A stretch of DNA of 64,000 nucleotides, taken from an uncultured Verrucomicrobiae bacterium. GTDB lineage: Bacteria > Verrucomicrobiota > Verrucomicrobiia > Limisphaerales > UBA1100. The notes beneath the pieces were generated by a model. That model ran no database searches. It worked only from the letters and a program-made list of their open reading frames with translations, and was not told where the DNA came from. Positions 1-10,006 of the stretch are shown piece by piece. The first letter of the stretch is position 1, and each line of letters begins with the position of its first letter. The stretch lies in contig CALKBX010000012.1 in NCBI GenBank assembly GCA_937775205.1, forward strand, positions 1-64,000, in the 5' to 3' direction. Both the position numbers and the translations under genes were made by a program.

Positions 1-1042
1 CACGCCGGTGAGGTAGTGCAGGATCAGCACAAACGCAATGGGCAGCACGCCCATGAAGATCAGCCCCGCGATGCGGATGAGCGCCTTGGCGTCCACACCC
101 GGCTCGGGCTGTGGCGCGCCGGCGTCGATCCATTTCGTCAGTTCCTCGATCTGCTCGGCGGAGAGTTTTTCGCCTTTGTCTTCAGGCGGCATGGGATCGT
201 CCGTGCTCTTGACGCGTGTGACAATCTCGCTGTTGCCGGCGTTTTCGCCGATCACGCTCATCAGGCCCATAATTCCCGTTTCGTCGTTGTCTTCAAAAAC
301 GCTGAGGTCGAGCTTGGCCTTGGCTTCCTTGCCCTGGTGGCAATCGTAGCAGCGTCCCTGTAACAGTGGCTGGATGGTCTTGGTGAAAATGGCGGCGTTT
401 TCGGTGTTCTTCTTTTTCTTTTCTTCATCCTCTTTGGACTTCTCCATGTTTTCAACGGCATCGCCTTCGCCGGCCTCGTCGTCGTCGGCCTTGAATTCCG
501 CGTGCAATCCCATCCCCAACCAAGCAACGGCGACAATGAGCAGCGCGATGTCACCGGCCAGTTTGAACACCTGCGAACTGGTGCCGAGAAAAAAGCTATT
601 GGTCGTGCCCCGCAGCGTAGCCATTTTTGAATCAATGGCATTGGCCAGAAAGCCGGAGGAGTAGCTGCCGTGTTGCGGGCCTTCGTCCTCGATGTCATCA
701 AAGTTCTCATAAGGCGCGGCCGAAGGCGGAGGTGGCGTGCCTGACGATGGCTGCGGCGCGGCTGAACCCCGTCCACCGGAAGGTGGCGGGGGACCGGCGC
801 ACTGCGAGTGGAGCTGGGCGGAGGCGGTGCGGCGGCCCCGGCGGGTTTGCTGGGGGGCGGTGGACTGGCGGTGGCGGAAGGTTTGCTCGGAGGCGGAGGG
901 CCGGCCGATTGCGTGGGTTGGCTGGCGGGCACGGTGACCTTGGCGCCGCATTTCGGTTCGGGCACGCAAACGACTGTCCGGCCGCGGCGGCGTCCACGGT
1001 CAGCTCAGTGCGGCAAGTTGGGCATGCAAATTTTAGGTCCAT
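1..1042 (-). CDS. Zinc-ribbon membrane protein with planctomycete-type cytochrome c domain (partial, indels)
   Basis: The gene runs leftward and leaves the window at base 1. It starts with a zinc ribbon (MDLKFACPTC, then CPEPKC once one base is restored), followed by a Pro/Ser/Ala linker, a membrane segment (IALLIVAVAWLGMGL), an acidic and Lys-rich stretch, and a PSCyt1-like domain. The heme motif CYDCH lies at 337-351 and a PMPP motif near 184-195 may give the axial Met. A second hydrophobic helix reaches the edge. Two frame breaks coincide with C-runs on the coding strand (G-runs at 960-962 and 788-792), each fitting one missing base. The heme domain should be periplasmic and the ribbon cytoplasmic. 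A role in electron transfer or sensing is inference. Confidence 0.7.
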
Positions 1043-1123
1043 TTTGGGGCTAATGCACCAGCGGAGGTTGCTGGGAGAGTACGGGAGTTATGACGCGAAT
1101 TCAACCACCAACCACGCGGGCGC

Positions 1124-1789
1124 TTAATACCCGTTGACGTTGTCCGCATCGCTGACAATCGCCACGCCGCCGGAGGTGCCCAGCCGCGTGGCACCGGCCT
1201 CGATCATCGCGTGCGCATCAGCGGCATTACGGATGCCGCCGGCGGCTTTGACACCGGCGAATTGGCTGACGGTTTCGCGCATCAGCTTCACGTGCTCAAT
1301 CGTCGCGCCCGCGCTGCCAAATCCGGTGGAAGTTTTCACAAAATGCGCCTGCGCTTGGACGACCAGTTTGCACGCTTGCTCGATTTGCTCATTGGAAAGC
1401 AAACACGTTTCCAAAATTACTTTCACCACGTGGTCATCCGCCGCCTCGACGACATCGCGAATCTCGCGCACGATGAAATCGTGGTCGCCGTCAATGAAGC
1501 GGCCCACGTTCATCACCATATCAATTTCGCCCGCGCCCGCATCAATCGCCGCCTCGGTTTCATAGCGCTTCACATCCGCCTCCATCGCCCCCAACGGAAA
1601 CCCCACCACCGTGGCCACCTGCACATCGCTCTCCTCGAGCAACGAATACGCCAACTCCACGCGACTGCCGTTCACGCACACCGTGGCAAAATTGTGCTCA
1701 GCAGCTTCGGCGCACAACGCCTCAATCTGCGCCCGCGTGGCTTCGGGCTTCAGCAGCGTATGGTCAATAAATTTGGCGAGGTCGGACAT
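1124..1789 (-). CDS. deoC: Deoxyribose-phosphate aldolase DeoC
   Basis: Intact class I aldolase of 221 residues, the usual family length. It cleaves 2-deoxyribose-5-phosphate to glyceraldehyde-3-phosphate and acetaldehyde in deoxynucleoside catabolism. The Schiff-base lysine is K152 in FVKTSTGFG; the second conserved lysine is K181 in VKAAGG and the conserved Asp lies in EIDMVMN near residue 90. The N-terminus (LAKFIDHTLLKP) is typical, which fixes the ATG start. It lies 6 bases downstream of mdh on the same strand, so the two are probably co-transcribed, with the M50 protease gene further upstream. Confidence 0.95.
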   Translation of the reverse strand: MSDLAKFIDHTLLKPEATRAQIEALCAEAAEHNFATVCVNGSRVELAYSLLEESDVQVATVVGFPLGAMEADVKRYETEAAIDAGAGEIDMVMNVGRFIDGDHDFIVREIRDVVEAADDHVVKVILETCLLSNEQIEQACKLVVQAQAHFVKTSTGFGSAGATIEHVKLMRETVSQFAGVKAAGGIRNAADAHAMIEAGATRLGTSGGVAIVSDADNVNGY

Positions 1790-1795
1790 GGGTTG

Positions 1796-2782
1796 TTAAT
1801 TCAAAAGATTCGCCACCAACGTTTTCTCTTCTTTCAACTCATTGACCGACGCATCGATTTTGGCGCGGCTGAAATCGTCGATGGCCACATCCTGCACGAT
1901 GCCAAATGCGCCGTCGCGGTGGGCGCAGGGGAACGAGGAAATCAATCCTTCCTCCACGCCGTAGCTGCCATCGGAGCAAAGGCAAACGCTATGGTAATCG
2001 CCAGCGGCGGTGGGCTCGGTGATGGAGCGCACACTGTCGATGATGGCATTCGCCGCACTGGCTGCGCTGGAGAGGCCGCGGGCCTTGATGATAGCCGCGC
2101 CGCGTTTTTGCACGGTGCTGATGAATTCACCCTCGAGCCAGTCGCGATCGCTGATGGCGTCGGTGGCAGGCGCACTGTTGATTTGGGCGTTGGTAAAATC
2201 CGGATACTGCGTCGCCGAGTGATTGCCCCAAATGCACATATTGGAAACAGCGCTTACGGGCACGCCGGCCTTTTGGGCGAGCTGCGTTTTGGCGCGGTTT
2301 TCGTCAAGGCGCGTCATTGCAAAGAAGCGGTCATTGGGAACGTCCGGTGCGTTGTTCATCGCGATGAGGCAGTTGGTGTTGCAGGGGTTGCCGACGACCA
2401 AAACGCGCGTGTCGCTGGCGGCGTGGTCGTTGATGGCTTGGCCTTGGCCGGTGAAAATTTTGCCATTGATACCGAGTAAATCGCCGCGCTCCATCCCGTC
2501 CTTGCGCGGCACACTGCCGACGAGCAGCGACCAATTAACGCCAGTGAAGCCCGTCTTCAAATCCGCGGTGGCCACCACGTCGGTGAGCAGCGGAAAGGCG
2601 CAGTCATCCAGCTCCATACACACGCCGTCCAACGCAGGCAGGGCGGGCTCAATCTCAATGAGGTTCAGCGCCACCGGCTGGTCCGGCCCAAACATCTGGC
2701 CCGAGGCAATTCGGAAAACCAATGCATAACCAATCTGACCGGCCGCACCAGTCACCGCAATTCGAATAGGAGTTTTGCTCAT
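1796..2782 (-). CDS. mdh: Malate dehydrogenase (NAD-dependent)
   Basis: Interconverts malate and oxaloacetate in the TCA cycle. The protein is 328 residues from ATG 2782; the frame stays open further upstream, but the Rossmann loop GAAGQIGYA begins at residue 12 and supports this start. Other signs are VGNPCNTN, the arginine-containing substrate loop [17 protein letters not shown], and the catalytic-histidine motif WGNHSATQ (H188). The sequence resembles the cytosolic-type (type 2) family. It sits between the M50 protease (43 bases upstream) and deoC (6 bases downstream). The gltA-sucC-sucD genes are far away at 50-53 kb. Confidence 0.95.
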   Translation of the reverse strand: MSKTPIRIAVTGAAGQIGYALVFRIASGQMFGPDQPVALNLIEIEPALPALDGVCMELDDCAFPLLTDVVATADLKTGFTGVNWSLLVGSVPRKDGMERGDLLGINGKIFTGQGQAINDHAASDTRVLVVGNPCNTNCLIAMNNAPDVPNDRFFAMTRLDENRAKTQLAQKAGVPVSAVSNMCIWGNHSATQYPDFTNAQINSAPATDAISDRDWLEGEFISTVQKRGAAIIKARGLSSAASAANAIIDSVRSITEPTAAGDYHSVCLCSDGSYGVEEGLISSFPCAHRDGAFGIVQDVAIDDFSRAKIDASVNELKEEKTLVANLLN

Positions 2783-2825
2783 AAAGGGCGCGGAGTATGC
2801 CAGCCGCCCGTGGCCCGTGCAAGTG

Positions 2826-3494
2826 TTAGCCACGGCCCAGCCCGAACAATGACAGATAAGCGTCCATCACGTTGTTGGCGATGCCAAACGGGTTATATTC
2901 GTAAGGTGCATTCCACAGAAGCATAAACACGATGAACAGCATCCAGGTTGGATTCCCCATTGAGTCGAGCCAGCGCCGATAAGCCGGCACAAAATTTCCC
3001 AGCACCGTCGAGCCATCCAACGGGGGCACGGGCAGCAGATTGAAAATACCTAGCGCAATGTTGGTCGTGCCAAATATTTGCAAAAAAAACTGTCCATTCT
3101 TGGCGGGGCCTTCCGCTGCGTCGCCGGAGGCTTTCACCCAAACCACCAACGCCGTGAGCGCGATGAACGCCAATAGAAAATTCATCGCCGGCCCCGCTGC
3201 CGAAACCAGCGCGTCACCGTAACGACTGCGAAAGTTACGCGGATTCACCGGCATCAACCCAAACGCCATCCCCACCAGCACGAGCATCAGAATCGAAAAA
3301 CCGCCCATATGCACCATTGGATCAGCTGTCATATGGCCCATTTGGCGCGGCGTGTCGTCGCCTTGCCAAATGGCCGCCCAGCCGTGGGCGAGCTCGTGGA
3401 GCACAATGGAAATGATTACAGTGACCACCACGCAGCCGAAAAACAATTGACTGGCGGGGTCAAAAAGATACTGGATAAAAAAAGTCGCAAGCAC
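2826..3494 (-). CDS. M50-family site-2-type zinc metalloprotease
   Basis: A membrane-embedded protease of 222 residues with about five to six hydrophobic segments. The zinc motif HELAH (residues 33-37) lies in the first helical pair. The third ligand is probably D160 in VPPLDGS, the equivalent of the NPDG motif in S2P proteases, and the SAAGPAMNF stretch near residue 100 is also typical. No PDZ or CBS domain is present, so it belongs to the short soluble-substrate type of uncertain target. It is divergent from the Ppx/GppA gene with about 60 bases between them, and its transcript probably continues into mdh and deoC. Confidence 0.88.
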   Translation of the reverse strand: MLATFFIQYLFDPASQLFFGCVVVTVIISIVLHELAHGWAAIWQGDDTPRQMGHMTADPMVHMGGFSILMLVLVGMAFGLMPVNPRNFRSRYGDALVSAAGPAMNFLLAFIALTALVVWVKASGDAAEGPAKNGQFFLQIFGTTNIALGIFNLLPVPPLDGSTVLGNFVPAYRRWLDSMGNPTWMLFIVFMLLWNAPYEYNPFGIANNVMDAYLSLFGLGRG

Positions 3495-3560
3495 GCGCGG
3501 CGAATGTAATGGACTAACCTAGCCAAAAACCAAACCCAAAACCGTCGCGCCATTATCGAC

Positions 3561-4448
3561 GTGGGCAGTAACTCCGTGAAACTGCTCATCGCCGATGTGG
3601 TCGATGGCGTTGTGACACCGCTCGTGCACAAAGGCGAGCAAACGCGCCTGGGGCGGGGCGTGTTTGAAACCGGGCAACTTGCGCCCGAGGCCATCGCCGC
3701 GACCGCGCGCGTGGTGGTCGCCTTCGCCGCGAAGGCAAACGAGGCGGGCGCGGCGAGCGTGCGCGTGCTTGCCACCAGTGCCGCGCGCGAGGCGGCCAAT
3801 GGCGATGAACTGGTGGCGGCCATTTCCGCGGGTGGATTGGAATTGGAAATCATCGATGGCCAAACGGAAGCGGAGTTGGTGTTGCGCGGGGTCCGGAGTT
3901 TGCCGGATTTGGCCGAAGGCCCGCTGGCGATCATCGATGTGGGCGGCGGTAGCACGGAATTACTCGTGGCGGATGACACCGCGTTGCGGCTGCAACACAG
4001 CTTCGCCCTCGGCACCGTGCGTTGGCTGGAATCGTTTCCCGTGAGCGATCCGCCCACCGCCGCCGAACGCGCCAAGCTCGCGCAGGCGCTCGATGATTTT
4101 CTTGATGAACAAGTGACGCCCAAGCTCGGCGGCTTGCCGTTGCCGGGCACCTTGATTGGCGCGGGCGGCACACCGGTGTTTCTCGCGCGGATTTTTTTTG
4201 GGCGCGATGATTTGGCTGCGGATGAAGTTGAATCGCTGCGACTGTCGTTGCCCGAGGTGCAGTCGCTTTGCGATCGCCTTTGGAAAATGTCAATGGCCCA
4301 GCGGCGCGCTTTGCCCGGACTGCCCGCCAATCGCGCGGATGTGATTCTTTTTGGCGCGGCGATTTACGAGGCGGTGATGATGCGTTGCGGGTTTGGAGAG
4401 CTTCGGCCCACGTTGCGCGGTGTGCGGTATGGGGCGCTTTTGGATTAA
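3561..4448 (+). CDS. Ppx/GppA family phosphatase
   Basis: Exopolyphosphatase or guanosine pentaphosphate phosphohydrolase of the ASKHA fold, about 295 residues, matching the short two-domain form. The phosphate loops are DVGSNSVKLL at the N-terminus and DVGGGSTEL at about residue 126-134; the catalytic Glu lies in IIDGQTEAEL near residue 104, and ALGTVRW and GAGGTP are also conserved. The start is odd. GTG 3561 begins inside the first conserved strand, whose preceding residues (RAIID) are encoded upstream in frame, but no ATG, GTG or TTG lies between there and the stop at 3507. An ATT start near 3552 or a lost base is possible. The last codon abuts a palindromic repeat. Confidence 0.85.
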   Translation: MGSNSVKLLIADVVDGVVTPLVHKGEQTRLGRGVFETGQLAPEAIAATARVVVAFAAKANEAGAASVRVLATSAAREAANGDELVAAISAGGLELEIIDGQTEAELVLRGVRSLPDLAEGPLAIIDVGGGSTELLVADDTALRLQHSFALGTVRWLESFPVSDPPTAAERAKLAQALDDFLDEQVTPKLGGLPLPGTLIGAGGTPVFLARIFFGRDDLAADEVESLRLSLPEVQSLCDRLWKMSMAQRRALPGLPANRADVILFGAAIYEAVMMRCGFGELRPTLRGVRYGALLD

Positions 4449-4560
4449 CCACAGAGGCACAGAGAACGCAGAGGGGAAATGGTAGGGCGGTTTCTCCGAA
4501 ACCGCCACGGCGCGCTCGGAGAGCACGCCCTACCTCTCTGTGCCTCTGTGGTAAAAAATT
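4445..4560. repeat. Palindromic repeat, CACAGAG family, copy 1
   Basis: The outer arms are ACCACAGAGGCACAGAGA on the left and its near-perfect complement on the right (CTCTGTGCCTCTGTGGT). Between them is an inner palindrome opening with GGTAGGGCG and closing with CGCCCTACC, which itself contains GGCGGTTTC/GAAACCGCC. It lies between the convergent Ppx/GppA and dgt genes. The TAA stop of the phosphatase and the TAA of dgt are both at the element's edges. A second copy with different inner sequence is at 43135-43280. It could fold into a bidirectional terminator-like hairpin. Confidence 0.85.
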
Positions 4561-5705
4561 AAAGCCCTAACCGCTCGTGCTCGATCACCACGTAGCGATC
4601 GGTCATCCCGGCGAGGTAATCGCAGATGGCGCGGTGCAGGCCTTCGGTCTCGATGCGGGCGCGGGATTGACTGCCGATTTCTTCGGGGTGTTCCAGAAAA
4701 TATCCGAAGAGTTCCTCCAGCAATTTCACGCCGCGCTGGTTGGGCTCGTGTACCTTGGGATTGAAATACAAATTTTCGTACAGATACTCGCGCAGCTCGA
4801 GGTTGGTTTCGCGGCGCTTGGCACTGTATTGGATGAGCGGGTTTTCCTGCAGTCGCACCTCGTCGACGCTCAGCACACCGGCTTCGTGGATGAGCGCACC
4901 GCTGGTTTCCACGACGTCGTGCACTTGGCTGTCGATGAGGCAGCGGATGATGAAGTAGCGGCGGCGTTCGTCGGCCAGTTCGCCGTGCTCGGCGCGGAGC
5001 GCGGCATCGGCGTCGCGCCATAAGCGGACGTTCTTTTTTCAGATCCGCTTCGCAAAGTAATTCCGCATCGAGGCCGTCATCGAGGTCGTGGCTGTAATAG
5101 GTGATCTCATCGGCGAGGTTGGCGACTTGCGCTTCGAGCGAGCTGGACTTGGCATCGAAGCCCTCGCGTTTGCTGGGGTGGTCGTACGCGGTGTAATGTT
5201 TGCAGAGGCCCTCGCGCGTTTCCCACGTGAGATTGAGGCCGTCGTGATGCGGGATACTTTTGCTCTAACGTCCTCGACGATGCGGAGGCTTTGGCGGTTG
5301 TGCTCGAAGCCGCCGTGGTCGGTCATCAACGCGTTGAGCGCGCTCTCGCCTTTGTGCCCGAAGGGCGAGTGGCCGAGGTCGTGCGCGAGCGCGATGGCCT
5401 CGGCGAGGTCTTCGTTGAGGCCGAGCGCGCGGGTGATGTTGCGCGAGACTGGCGGCCACTTCCATCGTGTGCGTGAGCCGCGTGCGCAAGTGGTCGCCGG
5501 TGCCATTTAGAAAAACCTGCGTTTTATATTCCAAACGCCGAAAGGCGCGCGAGTGGATGACGCGATCGCGGTCGCGCTGGTAATGCGTGCGCCACTGATG
5601 CGGCTCCTCCGGATGCGCCCGCCCGCGGGAATCGGCGCTGAACTGCGCGAAGGGCGAGAGTGTCTTGCGCTCGTTGTCTTCGAGTTGGGAACGGGAATAG
5701 GGCAT
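4559..5705 (-). CDS. dgt: dGTPase-like dNTP triphosphohydrolase (broken by three indels)
   Basis: Converts dGTP or other dNTPs to the nucleoside and triphosphate. In pieces the protein reads as a complete HD-domain dNTPase of about 380 residues: [27 protein letters not shown], the metal motif [24 protein letters not shown], and a C-terminal helical segment ending ERLGL. Three frame breaks occur: near 5447-5456 (one extra base), in the T-run 5258-5261 (one missing) and in the T-run 5034-5039 (one extra). Correcting each restores conserved sequence on both sides, so sequencing error is likelier than decay. It starts 5 bases after ispH ends, and its stop lies at the edge of the CACAGAG repeat. 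Confidence 0.85.
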
Positions 5706-5710
5706 GGCCC

Positions 5711-6965
5711 TTAGTTGGAAAGAAACTCATCCGCTGATGAGCCGCGCAGTTCGAGCAATCGGCAAATCACATCCTCGATGAGATTGTTCGGGCACGAGGC
5801 GCCGGCGGTGACGCCGATGGTCAAGGTGCCGTCCGGCAGCCAGTCGCGCGTTTCGTCCACTTGATTGGTGTGCTGATTCCAGTGGCGGATCAGCGAGGCA
5901 TCGGCCATCTCGGCGGCGTTCTTGATGAAATATGTCGGCAACACGCCCTCGCCCATCTCGGCGAGGTGCGCGGTGTTAGAGGAATTGTAGCCGCCGATGA
6001 CGAGCAACAAGTCCATCGGTTTTTGCAGGAGCACATCGAGCGCGTCCTGTCGTTCCTGCGTGGCGCCGCAGATGGTATCGAAAAACCGAAAGTGCGAATC
6101 GACCTTTGCCGCGCCAAACTTCCGCTCGATGGCGGCTTTGATGCGGCGCTGCACTTCCTCGGTTTCGCCGCGCATCATCGTGGTTTGGTTCGCCACGCCC
6201 ACGGCTTTCAAATGTTGGTCGGGGTCAAAGCCCTCGGAATATGCGCCCTCGAATTTTTTCAGAAACTCTTCTTTGTCGCCGCCGTTTTCGATGTAATCAC
6301 AAACGTAATCCGTTTCCTCCAGCGTGAGCACGACGAGATAATGGCCATTCTTGGAAGTGGCTTGGCTGCTCGTGGCCTTGGTTTCCTCGTGATACGCCTT
6401 GCCGTGGATGATGCTCGTGACCTCCTCCTTGGCGTAATTGCGCACGCGCTTCCAAACGCTCATCACGTCGCCGCAGGTGGTGTCCACAAACTGGCAACCC
6501 TTCGCCTTGAGCTTCTCCAGCGTGGCGACCTCTGTGCCAAAGGCGGGAATAATCACAATGTCATCCGCGCCGAGGTCATCAATATCCGCCACCTTGTTCG
6601 GCCCCGAAAGAAAACGGATTCCCATATCGCGAATCTGGTCATTCACCTCGGGGTTATGAATAATTTCCCCAAGAATATAAATCGGCTTGTCCGGGAAAAC
6701 CTTCAACGCCGCGTACGCCAAATCAATGCAACGCTCCACGCCGTAACAAAAGCCAAACTCCTTCGCCAACTTGATCGTCATCCGCGCGTCCTCGCTCGTG
6801 ACCTCCCCCGAGGCGCGCAGCCGATCCACGAGATCGCTCCGATAATGCGTCAAGCACCTGCGCCTTCACCTGCTCCATCACATCCGGCCGCCGCAAGTTA
6901 ATGCGCTTGGGCTTCGGCGATTTAGGCGATTTGGATTGAGGCTGGCTAGGAGCGTCAGTGGACAT
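5711..6965 (-). CDS. ispH: 4-hydroxy-3-methylbut-2-enyl diphosphate reductase IspH (one indel)
   Basis: Last step of the MEP isoprenoid pathway, giving IPP and DMAPP. The three cysteines for the iron-sulfur cluster are visible in [16 protein letters not shown] and ASCPNNL. The body is unbroken from 6853 leftward. An N-terminal extension ([19 protein letters not shown], preceded by a Ser/Lys-rich leader) lies in another frame and joins [14 protein letters not shown] after a one-base correction near 6848-6853. With it the protein is about 417 residues, the long form of the family, against about 310 in E. coli. ATG 6965 is preferred over an upstream TTG. It follows argF by 46 bases and precedes dgt by 5. 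Confidence 0.92.
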
Positions 6966-7010
6966 CGCCGTCAAGTTCGCACAGGGCAGGGGAGCGGTCG
7001 AGCCGATTCC

Positions 7011-7908
7011 CTAATTCACCAACCAATTCAAGATCGCCTTTTGCGTGTGCAGGCGGTTTTCGGCTTGGGTGAAGATTGTTTGGGCGTGGGTTTCGAGGGT
7101 GGGGGCGTCGATTTCTTTGCCTCGGTAGGCGGGGAGGCAGTGCATGACTAATGCGTTTTTGTTGGCGCGTTTTATTAGAGGGCTCGTTGATTTGGTAACT
7201 GGCGAAGTCTTGTTCGCGTTGGGCGGTTTCGGATTCTTTGCCCATTGAGACCCAGACGTCGGTGTACAAAATATCTGCGCCTTCGGCGGCGTCGTTGCAG
7301 TCTTCGGTGACGGTGATGTTGCCGCCGGCTTTTGCGATGAGATCGGCGTCGGGTTGATGGGCTTGCGGGGCGGCGATGCGGAGTTGGAAGTCGAGCTTGG
7401 CGGCGGCCCAAATCCAGCTGATGGGGACGTTGCACGCGCCGTCGCCGATGTAGGTGACGACTTTGCCGGCGATGGGGCCGCGCAGTTCTTGATACGTAAA
7501 AATGTCGGTGAGGATTTGGCAGGGATGCTCGGCGTCGGTCAGCGCGTTGATGGTGGGGATGCCGGAGTGCTCGGCGAATTCCTCGACGTCGCTTTGGGCA
7601 AAAGTGCGGATGACCGCGCCGTGCACCATGCGTCCGAGCACGCGGGCGGTGTCCTTGAGCGGTTCGCCGCGACCGAGTTGCAGGTCGTTGGCGCTCAGGA
7701 ACATCACGCTGCCGCCCAACTCGCGGATGCCCACTTCGAAGGAGACGCGGGTGCGGGTGGAGGACTTCGCGAAAATCATCGCCCACGTTTGGCCCGCGAG
7801 CGGTTGGTGCTGGCTGTCGCCGCGCTGGGCTTTCATCACGCCGGCGTTTTCCAGAATGGTCTCGATGGACTTGGCGTCCATCGCCTCGATGCTCAAGAGA
7901 TGTTTCAT
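7011..7908 (-). CDS. argF: Ornithine carbamoyltransferase (one indel)
   Basis: Makes citrulline from ornithine and carbamoyl phosphate. The carbamoyl-phosphate loop SSTRTR (residues 49-54), the HPCQ motif and the catalytic HCLPA motif are present. The last is in a different frame: after a break at about 7176-7182 the true C-terminus reads IKRANKNALVMHCLPA and ends ILNWLVN at the TAG of 7011-7013. The uncorrected frame runs on into ispH with nonsense. Corrected length is about 298 residues, normal for a short OTC. Its ATG overlaps the argD stop as ATGA, a sign of translational coupling. Confidence 0.92.
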
Positions 7909-9148
7909 TGTGCGATTTCTTTGATGACGCTTTCGATGATGGCAAGGCCTTCGTCGGCGTCGGCTTTGGAAATGTTCAGCGGCGGCAGCAGTCGGAACAC
8001 GCGTGCGCCGGCGGGGATGGTGAGCAATCCGGCGGCGTGCAGTCGCTCGACGATTTGCACGGACGCGGGCCGTTTGCTTTCGGCAAAGGCGGCGATGCCT
8101 TCGGCTAGTTCCACACCAATCATCAAGCCGAGCCCGCGCACTTCGCGCAGGACGTTGGGATGGGCGGCGATGAGTTTGCCGATTTGTTCGGCCAAATAAT
8201 TTCCAATCTCGGTGGCGTTTTGGGCGAGGCTATCGCGCTCGATAATCTCGATGGCCTTCAACGCGTGCGCGCTGACGAGCGGCGTGCCGCCAAAGGTGGT
8301 GCCGTGCGTGCCGGGGCCGAGCAAATCCTGCAAAGGCGCGCTGGCCCAGATGGCGCCCATCGGCAAACCGGCGGCGAGGCTCTTGCCCATCGAACAGGCG
8401 TCGGGCGCGAAATCCGCGATGCGCGGCCATGATGGTTTGCCAGCCGAAAAAATTTCCCGTGCGGAAATGGCCGCACTGTACTTCATCGAGCAGCAGCAGC
8501 AAATTGCGTTCGTCGCACAGTTCGCGCAGACCGAGGAGGTATTCGGGCGATGGCGCAATGGACACCGCTTTCGCCTTGGATGGGCTCGACGAGCACGGCG
8601 CCGGTGGCGGGCGAGATGGCCTCGCGCATGGCGTCGAGATCGCCGTAAGGCACGTGGCGAAAGCCCTCCACTGCGGGGGCGAAGCCTTCCTTCACTTTGG
8701 ATTGCCCCGTGGCGGCGATGCCCGCGAGCGTGCGGCCGTGGAACGAGCCGAGCGTGGTGAGGATTTCAAACTGGCCGTCGTCCGCGCCGCGCAGTCGCGC
8801 GAGTTTGTAAAGCGCCTCATTGGCTTCCGCGCCGCTGTTGCAGAAGAATACTTTGCCGCTGCCGCCCGCGAGGGCGACGAGTTTTTCGGCCAATAACCCT
8901 TGCGGCTCGGTGTAATATAAATTGGAAACGTGCGTGAGTTTGCTCGCTTGCTCCGCGAGCGCGGCGGCGAGCTCCGGATGCCCGTGGCCGAGGCACGCCG
9001 TGGCAATGCCCGCGCCGAGGTCGAGGTAGCGTTTGCCGTCGGCATCGAAGACGTGGCATCCCTCGCCGTGGGTGAGGGCGATGGGGAAGCGGGAGTACGT
9101 CGGGATGACGTGGGCGTCGATGCGGGATTTGATTTTTTCTGAACTCAT
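7905..9148 (-). CDS. argD: Acetylornithine aminotransferase (two indels)
   Basis: PLP-dependent class III aminotransferase of arginine biosynthesis, about 413 residues after correction. Seen are GKRYLDLGAGIATACLGHGHP at the N-terminus, FFCNSGAEANEALYK, GSFHGRTLA, LVEPIQGESG, LLLDEVQCG, the PLP lysine in SMGKSLAAG, and GTTFGGTPLV. Frame breaks lie near 8548-8556 (just after the GESG motif) and 8425-8436 (between FFGWQT and WPRIADFAPDA). Both flanks are conserved, so the gene is probably intact in the cell. It overlaps argB and argF by four bases each (ATGA). Confidence 0.92.
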
Positions 9149-10006
9149 TTAACAATCTCCGTTCCCACTCCTTTGTCGGTGAAAATTTCCAGCAACACTG
9201 CGTGATGAATCTGGCCGTTCACGAGGGCGACTTTGTCCACGCCGGCGTTGATGGCGGTGACGGCGCTGTCGACTTTTGGAATCATTCCGCTGGCGATGAC
9301 GCCGGTTTTTTTCAGCTCGTCGACCTGGGCGATGTCGAGATGCGAAATGAGGGTGGCGTCGTCCTTAGGGTCGCGCAATAGCCCGGGCACATCGCTCATA
9401 AACACCAGTCGCTTTGCGGTGAGTGCGATGGCGGCTTGTGCGGCGGCGGCGTCGGCGTTGCAGTTGTAAATCTGGCCGTCCGCATCGCGCGCGGTGGGGG
9501 AGATGACCGGCGTGATGCCTTGCGCGATGCACTCCTCCAGCGGCGCGATGTTCACGCCGGTGACCTCGCCGACGAAGCCGTAATCTTCACCATCGGGTCG
9601 CGTGTTTTTTGCAGGTGAAAATTTCTGTGCCGGCAATGCCTTTGGCCACGCCGCCGACCGAATTGATGAGGGCGACAATTTCCGGATTGATTTCAGTCGA
9701 CAGCACGCGGTCAACAATTTCCACTGTGGCCGCATCCGTGTAGCGCAGTCCGTTGACAAAGCGCGACTCCACGCCGGCCGCCGCGAGCGCCTTGTTGATG
9801 CGCTTGCCGCCGCCGTGTACGACCACCGGATTGATTTCCACCGCCTCCAGAAAAACCACATCCCGCGCCACGCCCGTCCGCACCGCCTCGTCCGGGCTGT
9901 CCATGAAACTGCCGCCATACTTCACCACAAACGTCGCACCCGCAAACCGCTGAATATACGGCAGCGCCTCGAGCAACGTGTTGGCTTTGGTGATGAGTTC
10001 CTGCAT
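9145..10006 (-). CDS. argB: Acetylglutamate kinase (one indel)
   Basis: Phosphorylates N-acetylglutamate. Motifs are VVKYGGSFM (residues 28-36), VVHGGGKRIN, RFVNGLRYTD, SVGGVAKG, CNADAAAAQ and FMSDVPGLL, with a C-terminal KVDSAVTAINAGV. One extra base in the T-run 9605-9610 (an A-run on the coding strand) splits the gene between FTCK and NTRPDGEDYGFVGEV. Corrected length is about 286 residues, normal. Its ATG follows the argJ stop directly, and its stop overlaps the argD start. Confidence 0.93.

Noticed and set aside
1211..2479. A 422-codon open frame on the plus strand
   Set aside because: It lies antisense to deoC and mdh, which have complete motifs; the frame is open because of high GC in their codons.
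5861..6901. A 346-codon open frame on the plus strand
   Set aside because: Antisense to ispH; the His/Leu-rich product has no recognisable domain.
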